46,313 bases of DNA, taken from the NCBI RefSeq assembly GCF_000720455.1, contig NZ_JOAK01000045.1, positions 1-46,313 on the forward strand. Reading direction: 5' to 3'. Below the pieces are notes generated by a model. That model was not told where the DNA came from. It did no database searches and saw only the letters and a program-made list of their open reading frames with translations. Of this stretch, positions 24,781 through 31,929 are shown in pieces (within the stretch, counting starts at the first letter, position 1; each line of letters begins with the position of its first letter). The position numbers and the translations under genes are program-made. Source of the stretch: Streptomyces virginiae (GTDB lineage: Bacteria > Actinomycetota > Actinomycetes > Streptomycetales > Streptomycetaceae).

Positions 24781-24825
24781 CGTTCCGCCCGCTCCTGCTC
24801 GATGAACCTCGATGGAACTCGATAA

Positions 24826-24840
24826 CTGACGTGCAGTCAG
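24826..24840. promoter_or_regulatory. CTGACG-type palindromic operator, site 5
   Basis: CTGACGTGCAGTCAG, perfect CTGAC/GTCAG arms, followed by AT. Upstream of the NDP-forming synthetase gene (start 24780). Confidence 0.82.
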
Positions 24841-24849
24841 ATTACTGAA

Positions 24850-24864
24850 CTGACGTGCCGTCAG
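24850..24864. promoter_or_regulatory. CTGACG-type palindromic operator, site 6
   Basis: CTGACGTGCCGTCAG, perfect arms. It is 24 bp centre-to-centre from site 5, so two dimers could bind side by side. Confidence 0.82.
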
Positions 24865-25059
24865 GAACAGGGCTGCGCAGGAAAGCTGGTGGAGGTGATG
24901 TGGTGAACGGTGGCAGACGCCGCCGGACCCGGTCCAGAGTGCACTTCAGGCCGAGATCAACCGCCCGCGGCCCGGGTCGGCGCGCTCGCCGCCCGCGGCC
25001 CTGGATGTTTCCCCGCAGCGGTGTGATCATCTACCGCATGACTGCTGTCCGAAAGGCCC

Positions 25060-25569
25060 ATGCCGCGTAAGCGGCCGAGCGCGTTGCGCGCACGACTGTC
25101 CCTGCCGCAACCGATGTACGCGGGCACCGACCACTGTCGGAGCCGCCGGCCGCCCATGCCGTGGCCCACCCGGATCGACCGGCTCTCCTCCCGTACGGTC
25201 GCCGCGATCCACCGCGAGGAGTCCCGGCGCCCGTACGACGAAGGGCTCTGGCCCGGGGCGACGGCGACGGCCCTCGCGACCTGTCGCTCCTTCCTCGCTC
25301 TTCCGGGCCGCCGGCTCTACCTGCAGCGGGACTACTGCGCCTGCGAGCAGTGCGACCTCCGCAACGACATCGCCGTGGCCCGGGACCTCCTCGAACTGAC
25401 CGTCCACAGGCTTCCGCCCTGGCCGCGCCGGGAACTGGAGGCCCTGCTGGCCTGGCTGGACGGGGAGCTGTGGCGCCGGACCGTGCCCGACCCCTTCGCC
25501 CACCGGCAGCCGCACCGCACGGGAGCCTGGTGGCACCGGCGGCTCTACGACCTGGACCACCTGCTGTGA
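25060..25569 (+). CDS. Hypothetical protein, Trp/Arg-rich with CxxC motif
   Basis: 169 aa. Residues 1-45 are very basic. The middle carries IHREESRRPYDEGLWPGATATALATC and YLQRDYCACEQCDLRNDIAV, with three cysteines in C-A-C-x2-C spacing that could bind a metal. The C-terminus is Trp/His-rich (TGAWWHRRLYDLDHLL). I do not recognise the family. The ATG at 25060 is used; an in-frame ATG at 25096 is an alternative. It lies between two minus-strand genes and converges on the FMO-like gene with a 17-bp gap. No regulon operator sits close to its start. Confidence 0.72.
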   Translation: MPRKRPSALRARLSLPQPMYAGTDHCRSRRPPMPWPTRIDRLSSRTVAAIHREESRRPYDEGLWPGATATALATCRSFLALPGRRLYLQRDYCACEQCDLRNDIAVARDLLELTVHRLPPWPRRELEALLAWLDGELWRRTVPDPFAHRQPHRTGAWWHRRLYDLDHLL

Positions 25570-25586
25570 CGCGCTGCCGGGCACCC

Positions 25587-26756
25587 TCAGGAGGTGTTGG
25601 CTCCCTGGCGGTCGGCCGGCTGTCGCGCCACCGCCTTGGCGATCTTCTCCGCGTCCAGGGCCATCTCCCGGAACATGCCGCTGATGGGGTTGGTGAAGCC
25701 GGTGAAGTACAGGCCGCGCGCCCCCTCGCCGGTACGGGCGCCGTGCGTGCGGGGCCGGCCGCGTTCGTCCAGCACCCCGAGGTGGCCGACCAGCCCCTCC
25801 AGCCGGCGGCTGTACCCGGTGGCCGCGATCACCGCGTCCGGGGTGATGCGCGAGCCGTCCGCGAGCACCACCTCCGGCCCGTCGAAGAAGTCCACGGCGG
25901 CCACCGGCTCCACCCGGCCGGCGCGCACGGCGTCGACCAGACCCACGTCCTGGACCGGGATCGCGCCTTCCCTGACCCTGCTGTACAGGCCGGTGGCGGG
26001 GCGCGGGAGCCCGTACGCCGACAGGTCCGGGACCGAGGCCCTGGCCACGAGCGCGCCCAGCCGGTCCACGAGCCGCACCGGCAGGCGTCGCACGAGGATC
26101 CCGCTGCGCTGGGCGGGCCAGCCGGCGGTGGAGCGGCGCATGATGTGCGGGGCGGTGCGCACGGCGATCCGTACGCGTGCCGCGCCGCCCTCGGCGAGGT
26201 CCGCGGCGATCTCGGCGCCGGTGTTGCCGACGCCGACGACGAGGACGTCCTGGCCGGCGTAGGGCCGGGGGTTGCGGTAGTCGGCGGCGTGCAGCAGCCG
26301 GCCGCCGTACGACTCCACGCCCGGCCAGTCGGGCAGCCGGGGCGTGTGGTTGAAGCCGGTGGCGACGACGACGGCCGCGGCGGTCAGCACCCGCCCGCCG
26401 CTGGCGTGCAGGGTCCAGCCGCCCTCCCCCTCGGGGCCGGGCTCGATGCGGGTCACCTCGACGCCGGTGACGATCTCCAGCTCGTGGAACTCGGCGTACT
26501 TCTCCAGGTAGCGCACGACGTTGTCGCGGGAGACCCAGCGGCCGAACCGGCGCGGCATCGCCAGGCCCGGGAGGGCGGAGAGTCGGCGCGTGGTGTGCAG
26601 GTGCAGCCGGTCGTAGTGGCGCCGCCAGGACGCGCCGACGGTGTCGGACTTCTCGACGACCACCGCGCGGACCCCGCGTGCGCGCAGGGCGGCGGCCGCG
26701 GCGAGGCCGCCGGGGCCGGCCCCGATCACGTACACGGGGCGGGGCTGGGTGGTCAT
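25587..26756 (-). CDS. Flavin-containing monooxygenase-like NAD(P)/FAD oxidoreductase
   Basis: 389 aa. The FAD dinucleotide motif is GAGPGGLAAA (about residue 12), the NADPH motif is GVGNTGAEIA (about 175), and between them lies YGGRLLHAADY, close to the FxGxxxHxxxY fingerprint of class B flavoprotein monooxygenases. The ATG-site motif is VVVATGFN. It probably oxygenates a lipophilic ketone or heteroatom, or is a CzcO-type putative oxidoreductase. Start at 26756 (MTTQPRPVYVIG); the frame runs on to 26927, but the extra part has no domain. It is divergent from the DoxX-like gene across operator site 7, so it is plausibly part of the regulon. Confidence 0.9.
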   Translation of the reverse strand: MTTQPRPVYVIGAGPGGLAAAAALRARGVRAVVVEKSDTVGASWRRHYDRLHLHTTRRLSALPGLAMPRRFGRWVSRDNVVRYLEKYAEFHELEIVTGVEVTRIEPGPEGEGGWTLHASGGRVLTAAAVVVATGFNHTPRLPDWPGVESYGGRLLHAADYRNPRPYAGQDVLVVGVGNTGAEIAADLAEGGAARVRIAVRTAPHIMRRSTAGWPAQRSGILVRRLPVRLVDRLGALVARASVPDLSAYGLPRPATGLYSRVREGAIPVQDVGLVDAVRAGRVEPVAAVDFFDGPEVVLADGSRITPDAVIAATGYSRRLEGLVGHLGVLDERGRPRTHGARTGEGARGLYFTGFTNPISGMFREMALDAEKIAKAVARQPADRQGANTS

Positions 26757-26935
26757 GTCGACTGCTGGTGCGGGGACTCCGGGCATGAGGTGTGATCGTA
26801 TCGCCACGCTGGGTTGATGGGTCTCGGACAAGGAGGGAATCGATTGCGGATCGGTCACGGCCGGGGCTCCCGGACCCGCGTGCAGGGAAGCCGTGGCCGG
26901 CCGGGGCCTTGCGGGATCGCTCCGCATCCGCTGAA

Positions 26936-26950
26936 CTGACGTACCGTCAG
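26936..26950. promoter_or_regulatory. CTGACG-type palindromic operator, site 7
   Basis: CTGACGTACCGTCAG, perfect arms, followed by AT. It is 30 bp upstream of the DoxX-like gene (start 26980) and in the divergent region with the FMO-like gene. Confidence 0.82.
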
Positions 26951-26979
26951 ATCAGTGGTGAGAGGGGTGGGGGCTGCCG

Positions 26980-27432
26980 ATGCAGACCGTCTGGCTCAGT
27001 GGGGCCGAATGGCTCGCCGTGCTCCGGATAGGCCTCGGCCTGTGGTGGCTGGAGAGCTGGCGGCACAAGGACAAGAAGGGCTGGTTCGAACGCGGCACCG
27101 GCATCGCCTGGGCCGCCGACGTCGCGAACAAGCACCGCTGGACCTTCGTCAAGAGCGGCTTCCACCGGGTCGTCGCCCCGCGGCCCAAGGCGATGGCGTA
27201 CATCGTCGTCTACGCGGAACTCGCCCTCGGACTGGGCCTGGTGTTCGGCTTCCTGACCCCGGTCGCGCTGATCGGAGGACTCCTGCTGAACCTCCTCTAC
27301 CTGGTGCTGATGATCCACGACTGGGCCGAGCAGGGACAGAACGCGATGATGGCGCTCATCTCGCTCGTCGCGCTCATGGCCATGTCCTGGCAGACCTGGT
27401 CCCTCGACGCGGCGATCGGACTGTTCCCGTGA
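26980..27432 (+). CDS. DoxX-family integral membrane protein
   Basis: 150 aa. About four transmembrane helices: near 8-25 (EWLAVLRIGLGLWWLES), 72-92, 93-112 (PVALIGGLLLNLLYLVLMIH) and 120-140. A soluble loop with basic and aromatic residues (RHKDKKGWFERGTGIAWAAD) follows helix 1. DoxX/TQO-type proteins are linked to quinone- or thiol-based redox at the membrane. Ribosome-binding site GAGAGGGGTGGGGG upstream. The first gene of a two-gene operon under operator site 7; its stop overlaps the DUF35 gene start (GTGA). Confidence 0.85.
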   Translation: MQTVWLSGAEWLAVLRIGLGLWWLESWRHKDKKGWFERGTGIAWAADVANKHRWTFVKSGFHRVVAPRPKAMAYIVVYAELALGLGLVFGFLTPVALIGGLLLNLLYLVLMIHDWAEQGQNAMMALISLVALMAMSWQTWSLDAAIGLFP

Positions 27433-27911
27433 CCGGCACCGCGCGCCACGACCTCCCCGAGACCGACGACTTCACCCGCCCCTACTGGGACGCGGCGGCT
27501 CAGGGCCGGCTCCTGCTGCGCCGGTGCGGCGACTGCGGACGGGCACACCACTACCCGCGAGAGTTCTGCCCCCACTGCTGGGCCGGCGAGGACCGGGTGA
27601 CCTGGGAGACCGCGAGCGGCCGGGCCGCCCTCCACACGTGGTCGGTGATCCACCGCAACGACCTCCCGCCGTTCGCCGCGCGCGTCCCCTACACGGCGGC
27701 CGTCGTCGACCTGGCCGAAGGCCCGCGGATGATGACCGAGGTGGTGGACTGCGACGCGGCGGACCTGCGCATCGGCATGCCGCTGACGGTCACCTTCCGC
27801 GAGGCCGCGGACGGGGTGTGGGTGGCGGTCTTCCGACCCGGCACCGCGCCGTGGCCGCCTCAGGGCCAGAGCAGCTCGCGGACCCAGGACCCGCCTGCGG
27901 CGCGCCGGTAG
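27429..27911 (+). CDS. DUF35/OB-fold acyl-CoA-associated protein with zinc ribbon
   Basis: 160 aa. The N-terminal helix (DDFTRPYWDAAAQGRLLLRR) leads to a rubredoxin-like zinc ribbon C-G-D-C ... C-P-H-C at about residues 34-50, then an OB-fold (WETASGRAALHTWSVIHR to FREAADG). DUF35 proteins bind acyl-CoA and partner thiolase-like or hydratase proteins, as ChsH2 does with Ltp2. No thiolase gene is adjacent here; the thiolase-like gene at 32124-33317 lacks a DUF35 neighbour and has the same operator, so the two may be partners. The last 52 bp overlap the convergent PNPOx-like gene. Confidence 0.9.
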   Translation: MTGTARHDLPETDDFTRPYWDAAAQGRLLLRRCGDCGRAHHYPREFCPHCWAGEDRVTWETASGRAALHTWSVIHRNDLPPFAARVPYTAAVVDLAEGPRMMTEVVDCDAADLRIGMPLTVTFREAADGVWVAVFRPGTAPWPPQGQSSSRTQDPPAARR

Positions 27912-28543
27912 CGCAGACGGGTGTGCCTGCGCGCGGCGTCCCCCTGGAAGAACTCCACCTCGGCGGGGGCCAGTACGTACCGCGTCCAGGTCGGAGCCGG
28001 CGCGTCCGGCTCCGACCCGGCCCGCTCCCAGGCGGCCGCCGAGGCCCGCGCCAGCTCCTCCACGGAACCCAGCACCTCGCTCTGCCGCCCCGTGAGCGCG
28101 GCCGCGAGCGCACCGCGCGAACGGACCGCCAGGTCCGCCCGGCTCTCCTGCGGGCCGCACGCGGTGACCTCGCCCCGCACCCGCACCTGCCGGCCCACCG
28201 ACGGCCAGTAGAACCCGAGCGCCGCCTCCGGCCGCGCGGCCAGCTGCACGCCCTTGGCGCTCGTCGCGTGCGAGGCGAAGTGCCAGCCCCGCCCGTCGAC
28301 GTCGTGCAGCATCAGCGTTCGTACGTCGGGCCGGCCCTCGCCGTCCACGGTGGCCAGGCTCATCGTGTGCGGCTCCGGCTGCCCCGCCCCCGCGGCGTGC
28401 ACGAACCACTCCCGGAACAACGCCACCGGCTCTCCGGGCGCCGCCCCGGTGTCGAACCCGGGGAGCGGGGAGTCCCACACGCGCAGGCCGTGCAGGACGG
28501 CACGGAATTCCTCGTCGCTGATCTCGCTGATCTCGCTGCTCAT
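27860..28543 (-). CDS. Pyridoxamine 5'-phosphate oxidase family protein (PdxH-like)
   Basis: 227 aa FMN split-barrel enzyme. PdxH-like features: MSLATVDGEGRPDVRTLMLHDVD, HATSAKGVQLAARPEAALGFYWPSVGRQVRVRGEV, EFFQGDAARRHTRLRYRR and the terminal WVRELLWP. This fits oxidation of pyridoxine/pyridoxamine phosphate to PLP, although Streptomyces encode several similar paralogues with other roles. Start at 28543 (MSSEISEISD); a longer frame to 28603 crosses inverted-repeat DNA. The 3' end overlaps the convergent DUF35 gene by 52 bp. Confidence 0.87.
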   Translation of the reverse strand: MSSEISEISDEEFRAVLHGLRVWDSPLPGFDTGAAPGEPVALFREWFVHAAGAGQPEPHTMSLATVDGEGRPDVRTLMLHDVDGRGWHFASHATSAKGVQLAARPEAALGFYWPSVGRQVRVRGEVTACGPQESRADLAVRSRGALAAALTGRQSEVLGSVEELARASAAAWERAGSEPDAPAPTWTRYVLAPAEVEFFQGDAARRHTRLRYRRAAGGSWVRELLWP

Positions 28544-28578
28544 GGCGCCCAGGCTAGGTCGTCTCTTCAGGATCGGGC

Positions 28579-28630
28579 CGGATCGGGCCGGATCGGGTAG
28601 CACCGGTCACAGCGAGCCCGGCCCGATCCG
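28579..28630. repeat. 13-bp perfect inverted repeat with 10-bp direct repeats
   Basis: CGGATCGGGCCGG (28579-28591) and its exact complement at 28618-28630, with a 26-base loop. GATCGGGCCG is directly repeated twice in this stretch (28571, 28581) and partly a third time. It lies upstream of the PNPOx-like gene in a divergent region, so it is more likely regulatory than a terminator. Confidence 0.5.
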
Positions 28631-28710
28631 GAAGACACGGCCTGCACGCGGCCGTGCCGGCCCGGCGGTCGGGGTGGAGACGCAGGTCACACCCGCCCGG
28701 GCGCCGTCCG

Positions 28711-28737
28711 TGTCACAGGGCGCCGGGCCACCTCGTC
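28711..28737 (+). promoter_or_regulatory. ECF41-type promoter, TGTCACA-N16-CGTC
   Basis: TGTCACA at 28711-28717 and CGTC at 28734-28737 with exactly 16 bp between. This equals the bipartite motif described for ECF41 sigma factors, and it stands 40 bp before the carboxymuconolactone decarboxylase-like gene, the usual ECF41 target. Confidence 0.85.
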
Positions 28738-28777
28738 TCAGGGACGTAGCCACTGACGACGACGGAAGGCACACACC

Positions 28778-29251
28778 ATGGACGCGCGACTGGACTACTT
28801 CGCCGACCCGACCGCCGGCAAGGCGCTCAAGCACCTCATCGCGGCAGGCAAGGTGATCAAGGAGTCGCCGCTGCCGGCCGCCACGCAGGAGCTGGTGGCG
28901 CTGCGCGTGAGCCAGATCAACGGCTGCGCGTTCTGCATCGACATGCACACCAAGGACGCCACCGCGGCCGGTGAGACCCCGGTGCGGCTGCACCTGGTGG
29001 CGGCATGGCGGGAGGCCGCCGTCTTCACCGAGGCCGAGCGGGCCGCCCTGGAACTGGCGGAAGAGGGCACCCGGACGGCGGACGCCGCCGGCGGGGTCGG
29101 CGACGAGGTGTGGGCGAACGCCGCCAAGCACTACGACACTGAGCAGCTCACCGCCCTCACGCTCCTGATCTCCTTCATGAACATGGCCAACCGGCTGAAC
29201 GTCATCGCCCGGCAGTCGGCGGGCGACTACCAGCCCGGGCAGCTCCACTGA
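28778..29251 (+). CDS. Carboxymuconolactone decarboxylase/AhpD-like protein (ECF41 partner)
   Basis: 157 aa. The AhpD core is intact: ATQELVALRVSQINGCAFCIDMHTKDA, with Glu38, the redox pair Cys50/Cys53 and His57. Members act as alkylhydroperoxidase-like thiol enzymes or as decarboxylases. Genes of this family are the common genomic partners of ECF41 sigma factors. The ECF41-type promoter upstream implies transcription by the sigma factor encoded 107 bp downstream. Start ATG at 28778 with GGAAGG nearby. Confidence 0.93.
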   Translation: MDARLDYFADPTAGKALKHLIAAGKVIKESPLPAATQELVALRVSQINGCAFCIDMHTKDATAAGETPVRLHLVAAWREAAVFTEAERAALELAEEGTRTADAAGGVGDEVWANAAKHYDTEQLTALTLLISFMNMANRLNVIARQSAGDYQPGQLH

Positions 29252-29358
29252 CGAGGGCCCCGGCCCTTGTGACGGGCCACCGCCGGTCCGGATGATCACC
29301 GCAGGACGCCCGCGCCGGTGGACACGGCCGGGCCGGAGGACTTCAGGGGGAACCAGGC

Positions 29359-30288
29359 GTGAGCAAGGTCGAGGAATTCGAGGAACTGCGGTCGCTGCTG
29401 TTCTCGATCGCCTACCGGATCCTGGGCGGCGTCGGCGAGGCCGAGGACGCCGTGCAGGAGACGTGGCTGCGCTTCGACGCCTCGGCGACCCGGCCCACGT
29501 CGACCAAGGCCTTCCTGTCCGCGACCGTGACACGCATCTCGATCGACGTACTGCGCTCCGCGCGCGTGCGGCGCGAGCAGTACACGGGCCCCTGGTTCCC
29601 CGAACCGCTGCTCAGCGACCCGTACGAGGACCCCGCGCGGGCGGTGGAGCTGGCCGACTCGGTGTCCATGGCGGCGCTGCTGCTGCTGGAACGCCTCAGC
29701 CCGCTGGAGCGGGCGGTGTTCGTGCTGCGGGAGGTCTTCGGCTTCGGCTTCGACGAGGTCGCCGCCGCGGTGGGGCGGTCGGAGGCGGCGTGCCGCCAGC
29801 TGCTGGTGCGGGCGCGCCGGCACATGGACGCCGGCCGACCGAGGTTCACGGCCGACCGGCGGGAGCGGCGGGAACTGGCGACGCGGTTCTTCGACGCGCT
29901 GAAGAACGGAGACGTGGGCGGGCTCCAGAACCTGCTGGCGGCCGACGTGCAGCTCGTCGGGGATGCCGGCGGCAACGCCCCGCAGCTGGCCAAGGCCGTC
30001 ACGGGCGCGGCGAACGTCGCCCGTCTGCTGGCCGCGGTCTACCCCTGGCTGATGCGGATCGACGTGACGTGCGAGCCGCACGACGTCAACGGCGAGCCCG
30101 GCGCGATCTTCCGCGACCGCGACGGCAAGGTGCTGCACCTCATGGTCCTCGACGTGCTCGACGGCAGGATCCGGACCGTCCGAGGCCTGAACAACCCCGA
30201 GAAGCTCACCCACGTCGGCCCGGTCGCCGACGCCTGGGCCGTCGCCCGCGAGCTGAAGGAGGCCCGCCGCCGCCGGACGACGGCCTGA
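29359..30288 (+). CDS. ECF41-family RNA polymerase sigma factor with SnoaL-like C-terminal extension (SigJ-like)
   Basis: 309 aa, much longer than a plain ECF factor. Region 2 covers about 8-75 (ELRSLLFSIAYRILGGVGEAEDAVQETWLRF). Region 4 covers about 110-160 (LSPLERAVFVLREVFGFGFDEVAAAVGRSEAACRQLLVRAR). A SnoaL-like domain follows (about 178-300, RRELATRFFDALKNGDVGGL). It holds the NPEKL sequence matching the conserved NPDKL-type motif of the ECF41 extension, and a degenerate DAGGN where the family usually has DGGG. The extension replaces a separate anti-sigma factor and tunes activity. A GTG start is used, with AGGGGG upstream. Confidence 0.94.
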   Translation: MSKVEEFEELRSLLFSIAYRILGGVGEAEDAVQETWLRFDASATRPTSTKAFLSATVTRISIDVLRSARVRREQYTGPWFPEPLLSDPYEDPARAVELADSVSMAALLLLERLSPLERAVFVLREVFGFGFDEVAAAVGRSEAACRQLLVRARRHMDAGRPRFTADRRERRELATRFFDALKNGDVGGLQNLLAADVQLVGDAGGNAPQLAKAVTGAANVARLLAAVYPWLMRIDVTCEPHDVNGEPGAIFRDRDGKVLHLMVLDVLDGRIRTVRGLNNPEKLTHVGPVADAWAVARELKEARRRRTTA

Positions 30289-30391
30289 CCCCACGGTGTG
30301 ATGCGGCTCACCCCGCCCCTGTCGCTCAGTTTTCGGTCCACCGGCGGTCATCACTGCGACGGCACCACGACGAAGACGTAGGAGACACGCC

Positions 30392-30598
30392 ATGGCCGAC
30401 ACCGTGAAGGGCCCCGCCAGCTACTTCCCCTCGATCGAGAAGAAGTACGGCCGGCCGATCGCCGAATGGAAGGACCTCATCAGGTCCTCGCCGCTGACCA
30501 AGCACATGGAGCTCGTCGCCTGGCTCAAGACGGAACACGGCCTGGGCCACGGCCACGCGAACGCCCTGGTGGCCGACACCCTGGCGGAGCGCAAGTAG
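30392..30598 (+). CDS. Small DUF4287 protein
   Basis: 68 aa. The whole protein matches the DUF4287 pattern: KGPASYFPSIEKKYGRPIAEW, LIRSSPLTKHMELVAWLKTEHGLGHGHANALVADTL. Small soluble protein of unknown role, often found alone or as a domain of DUF5655 proteins. ATG with AGGAGA eight bases upstream. It follows the ECF41 gene by 103 bp, but no ECF41-type promoter motif was seen before it. It is the last gene before the repeat island. Confidence 0.9.
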   Translation: MADTVKGPASYFPSIEKKYGRPIAEWKDLIRSSPLTKHMELVAWLKTEHGLGHGHANALVADTLAERK

Positions 30599-30691
30599 AG
30601 GGCGGGGCGGGGCGGGGCGGCGGCTTCGGGGGCGGGCGGGGCAGGGCGGCGGCTTCGGGGGCGGGAGACGCCCGGAGGGAGTCGGAAGGGC
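30599..30691. repeat. G-rich low-complexity direct repeats
   Basis: GGCGG runs, and CGGCTTCGGGGGCGGG repeated with a 29-bp offset (about 30621 and 30650). No gene. It leads into the composite repeat. Confidence 0.6.
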
Positions 30692-30814
30692 GTGGGGGCT
30701 TCGGTGGGCGGGATCCACTCGGGCGGGATCAGAGAGGGTTTGGGGGTTTCCCGTCAGTCCCATCGTCTCTCCGCGTCGGGCCGGCCCGGAAGCCCCCAAA
30801 GGAACGGGCCGGTC
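30692..30814 (+). repeat. Composite repeat, module A (copy 2, internally deleted)
   Basis: It matches copy 1 and the inverse of copy 3 on both sides, but about 90-100 bp including the entire three-way-junction segment are missing. The sequence jumps from GTCGGGCCGGCCC straight to GGAAGCCCCC. Confidence 0.85.
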
Positions 30815-30872
30815 CCAGCTTTTCAGGGACGGGGCGTCGGAGATGCGCGGCGGCGGTCGGGGGGCGCCCCAA

Positions 30873-31128
30873 ATCGCTACGCGTTCCCGCGAGACGGCGC
30901 CTGCGAGCCCCTTGGGTTGGACATAAGCCGCCATCGATCGCTACGCGCTTCTCGATCACGCGTCCGCGGTCCGTCTGGGGCTGGGCATAAGCCGCCACCA
31001 ATCGCTACGCGCTCCTGCCGGACTGCGCCTGCGAGCCCCGTGGGCTGGACATAAGCCGCCATCGATCGCCAGGCGCTCCCCATCACGCGTCTGCGAGATG
31101 TCCGGGGCTGGTCGCAAGCCGCAGAAAC
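30873..31128 (+). repeat. 64-bp tandem array, four units (copy 2)
   Basis: Unit starts at 30873, 30937, 31001 and 31065 are each exactly 64 bp apart (ATCGCTACGC core). Units 1 and 3 share GCGCCTGCGAGCCCC and GGACATAAGCCGCC; units 2 and 4 share ATCACGCGT and GGGGCTGG. The real repeat is therefore a 128-bp alternating dimer. Copy 1 has the same order of types. Confidence 0.88.
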
Positions 31129-31347
31129 CTTCCATCACACCCCACGGACGGCGTCCGGCCCCTGTCGTAGGGGAGGAAAAGCGTCAGATGACGGCTGGAG
31201 CGATGCCCATCCATGTCTGGGCGAGTGCGCGCCCCAAAGAGCCCCCAATACGCCCCAATTACCCATGTCTGTACCGGCGGGTGGGATCTCACGGTGCCCT
31301 TGGTGGGGGTTGGCATCGGCTGAGCCGATGGATCGCCCTCCCGCCCA
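31129..31347. other. Core between the two inverted repeat arrays
   Basis: About 220 bp with no supported gene and lower GC than its flanks (CCCAATACGCCCCAATTACC). A minus-strand open frame (MPTPTKGTVRSHPPVQTWVIG..., within 31083-31376) crosses it, but it runs into the 64-bp array and has no recognised family. It could be the leader or body of a non-coding RNA, or a decayed element. Confidence 0.4.
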
Positions 31348-31660
31348 CCGATATCGCCCGCATCAGCCCCGGACAAGGGCCGGACGCCGTCAGCGAGAAG
31401 CGCGTAGCGATCGATGGCGGCCTATGCCCAGCCACAGGGGCTCGCAGGCGCCGTCCTTCAGGAGCGCGTAGCGATTGGTGGCGGCTTATGTCCAGCCACA
31501 GGGGCTCGCAGGCGCCGTCCTTCAGTAGCGATCGATGGCGGCTTATGTCCAGCCGCAGGGGCTCGCAGGCGCCGTCCTTCAGGAGCGCGTAGCGATTGGT
31601 GGCGGCTTATGTCCAGCCCACGAGGCTCGCTGACGCCGTCTGGCAGGAGCGCGTAGCGAT
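31348..31660 (-). repeat. 64-bp tandem array, inverted (copy 3, about five units)
   Basis: GCGTAGCGAT cores at 31402, 31466, 31587 and 31651, and one unit (about 31523) that has lost 7 bp; the other steps are 64 bp. Four units are of the first subtype, and the innermost resembles the second. Read on the minus strand, the order module A, linker, array is the same as in copies 1 and 2. Confidence 0.86.
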
Positions 31661-31723
31661 TGGACGCGCCCTGGGCTCCGCCCGCGCAGGGCGATCGCCC
31701 CGATGGGTCCCCTGTCGGCCGGC

Positions 31724-31929
31724 CCGTTCCTTTGGGGGCTTCCCGGCAGTCTTTCGGATTTCCGTGGCGGGGCGGGCGGTCAAGGGTGGCCGAAGGCCAT
31801 CGCGAAGCGACGCGACGAAGGAGCGCCCTTGAGGGACCGGCCCGACACGGAGAGACGATGGGACTGACGGGAAACCCCCAAACCCTCTCTGATCCCGACC
31901 GGCACAGATCCCGCCCACCGAAGCCCCCG
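31724..31929 (-). repeat. Composite repeat, module A (copy 3, full length, inverted)
   Basis: Full-length inverse of copy 1, with the three-way-junction segment at 31780-31832: outer stem 31780-31786 with 31826-31832, TGGCC/GGCCA at 31787-31799, TCGCG/CGCGA at 31800-31815. Substitutions relative to copy 1 fall mostly outside the stems. Confidence 0.87.

Noticed and set aside
24903..25070. Small basic open frame (about 55 aa) overlapping the start of the gene at 25060
   Set aside because: It starts close to operator site 6, uses AGA codons unlike the neighbours, and has no recognisable family. The ATGCCGCGTAA overlap with the next gene is likely chance.
31083..31376. 97-aa minus-strand open frame in the repeat core
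   Set aside because: Its C-terminal part lies inside the 64-bp array, there is no ribosome-binding site of note, and no family is recognisable. Kept only as part of the core description.
30873..31660. Possible CRISPR array from the regularly spaced repeats
   Set aside because: The 64-bp units are similar along their whole length, with no unique spacers, no 25-40-bp repeat flanking variable DNA, and no cas genes.
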